DNA from: Anaerovoracaceae bacterium
GTDB taxonomy: Bacteria; Bacillota; Clostridia; Peptostreptococcales; Anaerovoracaceae
NCBI GenBank assembly: GCA_029983755.1
Contig: JASBYX010000029.1
Span: forward strand, 1 to 21,140
Length of the DNA stretch: 21,140 nucleotides
Direction of reading: 5' to 3'
Part shown: piece by piece, positions 15,004-21,140 of the stretch
Layout of the letters: every line of letters begins with the position of its first letter
Position numbering within the stretch: position 1 is the stretch's first letter
The notes under the pieces: generated by a model
The model's database searches: none
Seen by the model: the letters and a program-made list of their open reading frames with translations, nothing else
Told to the model about the DNA's origin: nothing
Program-made: the position numbers and the translations under genes

Positions 15004-18000
15004 CTAGCACTCCACTACTTCCGGAAGTCTGTAGATTATGGACTGCATTAAAGCGTCTGAAACTGGCATCTCATCGATGAGTTTCGAATCTTCCACAGTC
15101 ACGATCTTAGGATCAATAGGTTTCAAAACGCCTCCAAAGATTTCTCCCATTTCAGCATACTTGTAAAGTGGCAGCTGATCGTCCATTTCCCTTGAGATAT
15201 CCATTTCGTCTTGGAACATATAATCCTCTTCAAAGATATATGCAATCTCTGCTGCAATCTCCCAGTTTCTAAGATCCACATCTTCATCGATTGCCGCTTC
15301 TACAGGAAGGAGTCTTCTTTCTGTATTAGTGAATGTTCCATCTGTGCTGGCAAATCCTGTTCCCGGTATGAACACATCCGCTTTCTTTCCGGTCTCTGTA
15401 ATATGGGTATCAGAAACCATCAAGAAGTCAAGATCCGGCAATTCCACTGTTGCCTCTTCTCCGAAAATTATGAGTCCCTTAACTCCCTCAAGAGCCTCAG
15501 GGCCGGCCTTTATTCCCATATTCACAAGACCCTGTGAATTGTTCTTGGACTTCACCATCAGGATTCCATCCCTTGGAGAGCCTATATGACCTGAAATTAC
15601 CGCAATATTTCCGATAAGAGTAGCAGCCTCCACCGACAAAATATTTTGTTGATATACGATCATGGCTTTCTTTGCTGAAACATAATCCTGTGCAATCTTA
15701 GCAATGTCATCGGAAACTTCCACATTTTCTAGGCTTGCCTTAAACTCCTCGAACCCTTCAGCATCAGTGGTTTTCCCTGCAGCGATCAAAGTTTTTGCAA
15801 CTCCCTTAAGTGCTGTAAGGTCATCTCCCACCTCTATAATCTCATCTGCAAAGTCGAAGAACTTGTTAGTTTCAGCTGTGCCCAAAACCACAACCCTCAC
15901 TCCGGCCTCGTGAGCCTGCTTGATCTTATTCCAGATTACCGGGTTCTTGTATTTCATGAACCCTACGGTGATTATCATATTCGTGGAAAGAAGCTCGTTA
16001 ATGGTGTTTGGAGTAGCATCATGGCCATAAACATCAGCAAGTCCATTGTGTCTGTTGTTAAAGCTGAACACCTTAGCTCCAAGTGTCCTAGCCATTTTCT
16101 TCATCACGTAGGCTTCTTCGTTTGTGTACCTATCTGAAATTGCAACGGCGAGTGAACCTGCTCCATGTCTTGCCTTGATGCTCTGAAGTTTCTTTGAAGC
16201 TAGAACTAAAGCTTCATGGTAATCTGTAGGTCTAAACTCTTTGCCATCCTTGATCAATGGATCTACGATCTTTCCTTCCAAAACAGCTCCGTCAAATCCC
16301 CATTTTCCTTTTCCGCAGCACAGACCTTCGTTTACTGCACCGTCTTTTCGAGGATTTGCCTTGATGAGCATGTCACCGTGATATTCAAGGTCAAAGGTGC
16401 ATCCCACAGAACAAAATGAACAGGTTGTTGTTACGTGGTCATTTTCAAGGGGAACTTCCTTGGTAATAGAAAGTTTCTCCTGTATTGCTCCCGTTGGGCA
16501 AAGTGCTACACACTGTCCGCAAGAATCGCATCCTGATTCGCACAAAGGTCCTTCTAGAGCCGGTTTAACAACCGTATCAAATCCTCTGTGAACTAGACCT
16601 AAAGCTGCCCTGCCCATAACTTCGTCACAGACTCTCACGCAAAGGCCACACTTGATGCATTTGTTTGGATCCCTAACTATAAATGGATGCTCATCTTCGA
16701 AATCTACAAGGCTCTTTTCACCTGCCCACCTTTCCGGCTCAACATTATATAGGTTTGAGTAGTCGATGAGCTTACATTCGAAGTAGTCGTGGCAACCGCA
16801 CTGAAGACATCTGTTTGCCTCTGCAATTGCCTGATCTTCTGTCAATCCATCATAGATTATTTCAGTGAAGTTATCCTTCCTCTCCTTAGCTGATAACTGG
16901 GCTGCCTTTTCTCTGAACAATCTCTCCCTATCTTCGAAAGTCTTTTCAGTGATGTCATCCCTAGTAACATAGTATGGAGCCTCGTATTTAACGTCCTCTC
17001 CATCCAGATACCTGTCAACGATAGCAGCAACCTTCTTAGCATCGGAAATTGCCTCGATAGCTATAGATATTTTGTCGTTACCGCAATCTCCTCCTGCAAA
17101 TACTCCTTCCATAGAAGTTGCAAAGGTTTCAGGGTCGTATGCAATTCCCTTCTTTCTGGTTTTCTCAAGCTCAAAATATTCAGCATCCACGGCTTGTCCG
17201 ATTGCAAGAATTACATTGTCGACTTCAACAGTTTCTGTTTTACCCTCAACAGGTATAGGTCTTCTCCTGCCGGAGGCGTCAGGCTCTCCGAGTTCCATAA
17301 CTTGGAGGATCATTTCCTTCACATGACCGTTTTCGTCCTTCACGATTTCCAGAGGATTTGTAAGGTTCTTAAAGATTACGCCTTCTTCCTCAGCCTCTTC
17401 GATTTCGATCATGTCAGCAGGCATCTCGTCTTTGGTTCTTCTATATACGTTGTAAACCTTGTCAGCACCCAGTCTTACAGCAGTTCTACATGCGTCCATT
17501 GCGGTGTTTCCGCCGCCTACGATAGCAACCTTTTTGCCAAGGTTTATAGGTTCGTTTCTCACAACCTTTCTAAGGAAGTCTATACCTCCCCATACGCCCT
17601 CTGCATCTTCGCCTTTGCATCCAACCCCTGTTGATTTCCAAGCACCGATTGCCATGATTACTGCATCAAAGTCTTCTCTTATCGTTTCGAAAGGAATGTC
17701 TTTGCCAACCTTTGTGTTAGGGATCATTTCAACTCCCATGTGCTCGATTATAGCAATTTCCATATCCAGAACTTCCTTTGGAAGTCTGTACTCAGGGATG
17801 CCATATCTAAGCATACCACCTAATTTAGGCATGCTTTCAAAGATTGTAACATCATGGCCCTTCTGTCTGAGGAAGTATGCAGATGAAAGACCCATAGGAC
17901 CTCCACCGATGATAGCCACTCTCTTGCCTGTATCTTCAGCGATATCAGGCATGAATACTTCTTCTCCGGCCAAATTGTATTCACCTGCAAAACGCTTTAT

Positions 18001-18504
18001 CATTGCTATACTTATAGGTTCTTCCACAAGTCCACGCCTACAAGCATCTTCACAAGGATGTGGACATACTCGTCCGATACATGCAGGTAGAGGTATTCTC
18101 TCCTTGATCAGCTCGTTGGCTTTATCGTGCTCTCCATTTGCAACAAGACCAACATATCCTTGACAATCTGTATGTCCCGGACATGCGAGCTTACATGGAG
18201 CTACACAATCACCCTGGTGGTCTGACAACAAAAGTTCCAGATTGGTTTTTCTCGATTCTAAAACCCTATCTGTATTTGTCATTACGATCATGTTGTTGGA
18301 AATTTCTGTTGCACAGGATTTCAGAAGTTTAGGATTTCCTTCAACTTCAACTACGCATATTCCGCATGATCCGTAGATGGCTGTTCGCTCATCATAGCAA
18401 AGAGTCGGAATGAAAATATCGTTCTCCCTTGCAACTTCAAGAATTGTCTGACCGGGAAGTCCGAATACTTCTTTGCCATCTATATTCAATCTAAATTTGT
18501 TCAT
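15004..18504 (-). CDS. 1166-residue GltD/NuoG-like fusion, large subunit of a probable bifurcating NAD(P)H:ferredoxin enzyme
   Basis: Soluble redox subunit with many clusters. In order: 2Fe-2S ferredoxin (C36, C47, C50, C64); a His/Cys cluster region (95-114); a GltD/DPYD-type iron-sulfur block (CIGRVCPHPCEDAC, 142-155); FAD site near 196-209 (VAIIGGGPMG); NAD(P)H site near 326-340 with YRR at 354-356 that fits NADPH; a Cys-rich block (C566-C577); two 4Fe-4S motifs (C616/619/622/626 and C655-C669); a formate-dehydrogenase-like 4Fe-4S motif (C695, C698, C702, C729 or C730); then a NuoG-like molybdopterin-type domain. Where formate dehydrogenases have the catalytic Sec/Cys-His, this reads NNRHNG (816-821), so formate chemistry is unlikely. 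The C-terminal cofactor-binding domain of true formate dehydrogenases also seems absent. It is last in the operon, 11 bases after the NuoF-like gene. Best fit is an Stn/Bfu-type transhydrogenase; a partner for a distant hydrogenase or formate dehydrogenase is possible. Confidence 0.85.
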   Translation of the reverse strand: MNKFRLNIDGKEVFGLPGQTILEVARENDIFIPTLCYDERTAIYGSCGICVVEVEGNPKLLKSCATEISNNMIVMTNTDRVLESRKTNLELLLSDHQGDCVAPCKLACPGHTDCQGYVGLVANGEHDKANELIKERIPLPACIGRVCPHPCEDACRRGLVEEPISIAMIKRFAGEYNLAGEEVFMPDIAEDTGKRVAIIGGGPMGLSSAYFLRQKGHDVTIFESMPKLGGMLRYGIPEYRLPKEVLDMEIAIIEHMGVEMIPNTKVGKDIPFETIREDFDAVIMAIGAWKSTGVGCKGEDAEGVWGGIDFLRKVVRNEPINLGKKVAIVGGGNTAMDACRTAVRLGADKVYNVYRRTKDEMPADMIEIEEAEEEGVIFKNLTNPLEIVKDENGHVKEMILQVMELGEPDASGRRRPIPVEGKTETVEVDNVILAIGQAVDAEYFELEKTRKKGIAYDPETFATSMEGVFAGGDCGNDKISIAIEAISDAKKVAAIVDRYLDGEDVKYEAPYYVTRDDITEKTFEDRERLFREKAAQLSAKERKDNFTEIIYDGLTEDQAIAEANRCLQCGCHDYFECKLIDYSNLYNVEPERWAGEKSLVDFEDEHPFIVRDPNKCIKCGLCVRVCDEVMGRAALGLVHRGFDTVVKPALEGPLCESGCDSCGQCVALCPTGAIQEKLSITKEVPLENDHVTTTCSFCSVGCTFDLEYHGDMLIKANPRKDGAVNEGLCCGKGKWGFDGAVLEGKIVDPLIKDGKEFRPTDYHEALVLASKKLQSIKARHGAGSLAVAISDRYTNEEAYVMKKMARTLGAKVFSFNNRHNGLADVYGHDATPNTINELLSTNMIITVGFMKYKNPVIWNKIKQAHEAGVRVVVLGTAETNKFFDFADEIIEVGDDLTALKGVAKTLIAAGKTTDAEGFEEFKASLENVEVSDDIAKIAQDYVSAKKAMIVYQQNILSVEAATLIGNIAVISGHIGSPRDGILMVKSKNNSQGLVNMGIKAGPEALEGVKGLIIFGEEATVELPDLDFLMVSDTHITETGKKADVFIPGTGFASTDGTFTNTERRLLPVEAAIDEDVDLRNWEIAAEIAYIFEEDYMFQDEMDISREMDDQLPLYKYAEMGEIFGGVLKPIDPKIVTVEDSKLIDEMPVSDALMQSIIYRLPEVVEC

Positions 18505-18515
18505 ATGACTTCCTC

Positions 18516-20267
18516 CTACTCTCTGTAAATAGCATCAAACCTACAAGTTTCTTCGCACTTGCCGCACTTGATACATTTTTCTTGGTCTATTACATGCTGT
18601 CCCTTAGGTTCACCTGAGATAGCTCCAACAGGACATTTTCTTGCACATGCTGTACATCCAACGCAGTTATCTTTGATGATGTAGTGTATCAATGCCTTGC
18701 AGGAGCCTGCTGTACACTTATGGTTATAAATGTGGTCTTCATACTCATTTCTAAAATACTTTAGGGTCGTAAGTACAGGATTTGGAGCTGTCTGTCCAAG
18801 ACCGCACATAGAGCCGTCTTTGATCTTTCCGGCGAGCTCTTCAAGAAGTTCTATGTCTCCATCCTTTCCCTTTCCCTGAGTGATTCTCTCAAGAATTTCC
18901 AGCATTCTCTTGGTCCCAACACGGCAGTAGTTACACTTACCACATGATTCCTTCTTTGTAAAGTCAAGGAAGTATCTTGCCATGTCAACCATGCAGGTAT
19001 CCTCGTCCATTACGATCATACCACCTGAGCCGACTATTGCACCTGTTTTGTTGATATCTTCATATGTTACAGGAGTTTCTATAAGTTTATCAGGTATGCA
19101 TCCTCCTGATGGTCCACCCATCTGAACTGCTTTAAACTCCTTATCTTTCTTAATTCCTCCACCTATTCCGAATATTACATCCTTAAGTGGCAATCCCATA
19201 GGAACTTCCACAAGACCACCCTTCTTTATCTTACCTGCTAGGGCGAATACCTTTGTTCCATTGGATTTTTCTGTTCCCATGGATCCGAAGGCCTTACCTC
19301 CGTTTACGATTATCCATGGGACGTTGGCGAAGGTTTCTACGTTGTTGATGTTAGTAGGTTTCTGCCAGTATCCTTTCTGAGCAGGAAACGGCGGCTTGAG
19401 CCTCGGCATCCCACGCTCCCCTTCAAGAGAAGCGATGAGAGCAGTCTCCTCACCACATACAAACGCACCGGCACCGGCCTTAATCCTCATATCAAAGTGG
19501 AACCCGGAGCCAAAAATATCATCCCCAAGGTACCCTCTATCACGAGCCTGCTCCATGGCAAGCTCAAGCCTCTTGATCGCAAGCGGATACTCTGCACGGC
19601 AGTAAATGATCCCTTCGGAAGCTCCCATAGCATATCCTCCGATAATCATTCCTTCAATTACGGCGTGAGGGTCACCCTCTAAAACCGATCTGTCCATGAA
19701 GGCACCCGGGTCACCCTCATCCGCGTTACAGACTATGTACTTTTCAGTTCCCGGATTGCTCTTCGCAGCGTTCCATTTAAACCATGTGGGGAACCCTGCT
19801 CCCCCACGGCCTCTAAGACCTGATGCCTTTATTTCCTCTATTACATCTTCTTGGCTCATTGTGGTTACAACTTTCTTTGTTGCCTCATATCCACCCACGG
19901 CCAAATATTCTTCAATATTTTCAGGATTTATAAGTCCGCAGTTTCTGAGAACCACTCTCTTTTGTTTACTTATGAACTGCTTATCCTCATCGGATATTGC
20001 ATATTCCTTTACAGGCTTGCCACCCTTTAGATGCTCTTCTACGATCTTTTCCACCTTTTCAGGCTGAACCATTATGTAGCGTGTGAAGTCCTTGCCGTTA
20101 TCCTCATATACGTCTACTATAGGTTCAAGATAACATGTACCTACGCATCCTGCGAAATCAAGTTTAACATCAACATCGTGATCAGCAAGTTGCTTCCTGA
20201 ACTCAGCTTCAGTTTTCTTAGCTCCGGTGGCAATACCACAGCTTCCTTGCCCAATAACAACTTTCAT
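18516..20267 (-). CDS. nuoF: NuoF/HydB-like NADH-binding flavoprotein subunit
   Basis: FMN and iron-sulfur subunit that takes or gives electrons at NAD(H). Its 583 residues hold a thioredoxin-like 2Fe-2S domain (C10, C41, C45; only three of the usual four Cys are at their places), the FMN/NADH core (RGRGGAGFP 152-160; NADEGDPGAF 181-190; GAGAFVCGEETAL), a SLBB-like part, the 4Fe-4S motif ESCGKCNYCRVGT with a distal Cys in MCGLGQTAPNP, and a C-terminal 2x4Fe-4S ferredoxin (C535-545, C565-575). This layout is HydB of electron-bifurcating hydrogenases rather than complex I NuoF, which lacks both ends. AGGAGG overlaps the upstream stop. The symbol marks homology, not complex I function. Confidence 0.93.
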   Translation of the reverse strand: MKVVIGQGSCGIATGAKKTEAEFRKQLADHDVDVKLDFAGCVGTCYLEPIVDVYEDNGKDFTRYIMVQPEKVEKIVEEHLKGGKPVKEYAISDEDKQFISKQKRVVLRNCGLINPENIEEYLAVGGYEATKKVVTTMSQEDVIEEIKASGLRGRGGAGFPTWFKWNAAKSNPGTEKYIVCNADEGDPGAFMDRSVLEGDPHAVIEGMIIGGYAMGASEGIIYCRAEYPLAIKRLELAMEQARDRGYLGDDIFGSGFHFDMRIKAGAGAFVCGEETALIASLEGERGMPRLKPPFPAQKGYWQKPTNINNVETFANVPWIIVNGGKAFGSMGTEKSNGTKVFALAGKIKKGGLVEVPMGLPLKDVIFGIGGGIKKDKEFKAVQMGGPSGGCIPDKLIETPVTYEDINKTGAIVGSGGMIVMDEDTCMVDMARYFLDFTKKESCGKCNYCRVGTKRMLEILERITQGKGKDGDIELLEELAGKIKDGSMCGLGQTAPNPVLTTLKYFRNEYEDHIYNHKCTAGSCKALIHYIIKDNCVGCTACARKCPVGAISGEPKGQHVIDQEKCIKCGKCEETCRFDAIYRE

Positions 20268-20278
20268 ATGGTATCCTC

Positions 20279-20788
20279 CTAACCTCTAGCTCTAATCTCG
20301 TCTAAGATCTTCTTTACTTTATCCTTAGTCAAGTTGCCATAGGTCTCATCCCCCTCGCTGCTTCTTACCATCATTACAGGTGCAAGGGAACAACACCCAA
20401 GACATGCCACATTATTTAGCGTGAATAATCCATCAGGAGTGGTTTCACCATCCTGAATTTCAAGGTATTCGCATACCGACTCTTCGATCATCTCTGAACC
20501 GTTTACATGACATGCTGTTCCTTGACATAGCATTACCAAATTCTTACCTATCGGCTGCAATCTAAACTGGGCATAGAAAGTAGCTACCCCATAAATCTTA
20601 GCGGGTTTGATGCCCGTGCAGTCAGAAATGTAATTGATGACATCAATAGATAGATAGCCGTATATCTCTTGGGCCTTCTGCAAAATAGTAATCAGACTCC
20701 CGGGAGTATTAGCATATTTTTCCATAGTTGGCGCCAGTTCGGGGAACTGGTCCTTCTTGCTGTTTCCGCAGCAGCAATTTTTGCTCAT
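20279..20788 (-). CDS. nuoE: NuoE/HydC-like 2Fe-2S subunit
   Basis: Small thioredoxin-fold subunit, 169 residues, that partners NuoF-type proteins. The 2Fe-2S ligands are C88 and C93 (CQGTACHVNG) and C129 with C132 or C133 (CLGCC). Typical blocks are LITILQKAQEIYGYLS and VATFYAQF. An unusual CCC lies at residues 5-7 and could be structural or metal-binding. It is first in the operon, with AGGAGG eight bases before the ATG. With the NuoF-like protein it forms the NADH module; no membrane complex I subunits are nearby, so the complex is soluble. Confidence 0.94.
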   Translation of the reverse strand: MSKNCCCGNSKKDQFPELAPTMEKYANTPGSLITILQKAQEIYGYLSIDVINYISDCTGIKPAKIYGVATFYAQFRLQPIGKNLVMLCQGTACHVNGSEMIEESVCEYLEIQDGETTPDGLFTLNNVACLGCCSLAPVMMVRSSEGDETYGNLTKDKVKKILDEIRARG

Positions 20789-20841
20789 TACACCGTCCTC
20801 CTATCAGAAAATTAAGTTTGACAATATTTTATCTATAAGTA

Positions 20842-20870
20842 ATTATAGAGTTTGTCCGAAGATAAATCAA
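20842..20870 (-). promoter_or_regulatory. sigma-A promoter of the redox operon
   Basis: On the minus strand TTGATT (20870-20865), exactly 17 bases, then consensus TATAAT (20847-20842). Transcription should start near 20835, giving a leader of about 47 bases. CTATAA-TTAC-TTATAG, a perfect inverted repeat, overlaps the -10 (20833-20848) and may be an operator. It does not match the Rex box as I know it. Confidence 0.8.
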
Positions 20871-20920
20871 TGGAATAATGCATTTTATTATAGAATTATT
20901 CATTTTTGATTCTTTTTTAT

Positions 20921-21140
20921 TGGCATGGGCCTTGCGACAAAGTCCGCAGGCAAGTTCAGCACTACGGTTGGCATGAGCCTTGCGACAAATCCATCACTAC
21001 GATCAACATGCCCCTTGCGTCGAAGTCAGCACTGCGATTGGCACATGCCTTGCGACAAGGTCTGCAGCAAGGTCAACACCATGCGTGGCATGAGCCTTGC
21101 GACAAATCCATCACTACGATCAACATGCCCCTTGCGTCGA
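20921..21140. repeat. higher-order tandem repeat array, continues past the right edge
   Basis: Six units start at 20921 (48 bp), 20969 (35), 21004 (35), 21039 (47), 21086 (35) and 21121 (cut at 21140). All share a head of the form CATGnnCCTTGCG followed by a CA or GA rich step; most also keep a tail near TCAGCACTACGAT. The order long-short-short repeats, giving a super-period of about 117 bp: bases 20969-21023 recur exactly at 21086-21140. GC content is clearly higher than in the AT-rich DNA before it. Units contain mini-inverted repeats GGC-ATGA-GCC and TTG-CGA-CAA. No transposase or spacer-like unique DNA is seen. Function unknown. Confidence 0.92.
20925..21140 (+). other. open frame through the repeat array, coding status doubtful
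   Basis: From ATG at 20925 a frame stays open for 72 codons to the window edge, with the repeated segment MSLATNPSLRSTCPLRR, because the super-period is a multiple of three. There is no ribosome site before the ATG. A second forward frame (for example WHEPCDKSITTINMPL) is also open. The composition (many Arg, Cys, Ser) is typical of chance translation. Non-coding is my preferred reading. Confidence 0.2.

Noticed and set aside
17459..18163. Long plus-strand frame opposite the fusion subunit
   Set aside because: Antisense to conserved iron-sulfur and FAD motifs; Ser/Pro/Ile-rich translation typical of shadow frames.
15004..18504. True formate dehydrogenase catalytic subunit
   Set aside because: No Sec (in-frame TGA) or Cys at the catalytic place and no C-terminal cofactor-binding domain.
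18516..20788. Part of a membrane complex I
   Set aside because: Only the NADH module is present, the NuoF-like protein has HydB-type extra ends, and no membrane subunits are adjacent.
20789..20840. Rex-binding site in the redox operon leader
   Set aside because: ATTGTCAAACTTAATT shares only one half with the TTGTTAAnnnnTTAACAA type site; not enough to call.
20921..21140. CRISPR array
   Set aside because: Units abut with no unique spacers, unit length varies (35 and 47-48), and a whole three-unit block is duplicated. No cas genes are seen.

Overview
The window looks like chromosomal DNA from a low-to-moderate-GC anaerobic member of the Bacillota, class Clostridia. The signs are AGGAGG-type ribosome sites, the argR-recN pair, a ruvCAB-queA-tgt operon, a wall protein with a sortase-type tail, and a soluble NuoE/NuoF-type NADH module joined to a GltD/NuoG-like fusion. 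Placement near the Anaerovoracaceae or related Peptostreptococcales is only a guess. No tRNA, rRNA, insertion sequence or CRISPR array was seen.

Layout. (1) 1-5993, minus strand: a DNA-repair and tRNA/rRNA-modification operon, ruvC-ruvA-ruvB-queA-tgt-rlmD, read from a strong promoter upstream of ruvC; rlmD runs off the left edge. RuvA, RuvB and RuvC process Holliday junctions; QueA and Tgt make queuosine in tRNA; RlmD methylates 23S rRNA. (2) 6078-8335, plus strand: argR and recN overlap by four bases and end at a bidirectional terminator. argR has an ARG-box-like site at its own start region. (3) 8353-10489, minus: a secreted, proline-rich, MucBP-domain wall protein with a TPNTG sorting tail. 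(4) 10575-12847, minus: an M18 aminopeptidase, a single-pass membrane protein, an unlisted 27-residue small ORF with a strong ribosome site, and a GC-rich hairpin. (5) 12881-14898, plus: an exported C69 dipeptidase, divergent from the aminopeptidase, ending at a strong bidirectional hairpin. (6) 15004-20870, minus: a three-gene redox operon, NuoE-like, NuoF-like and a 1166-residue fusion of 2Fe-2S, GltD-like and NuoG-like parts, from a near-consensus promoter. (7) 20921-21140: a GC-richer, higher-order tandem repeat that runs off the right edge.

Main points of interest. The redox operon fits a flavin-based bifurcating NADH/NADPH/ferredoxin enzyme of the Sporomusa-type Nfn (Stn) or Bfu kind. 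Its large subunit carries a formate-dehydrogenase-like domain that lacks the catalytic Sec/Cys. The right-edge array has a nested ~117-bp period equal to 39 codons and stays open in two forward frames. The ruvA-ruvB junction is made of six 17-bp repeats, the last of which supplies the ruvB ribosome site. Starts of ruvB, the M18 peptidase and the C69 peptidase were moved inward to match ribosome sites.
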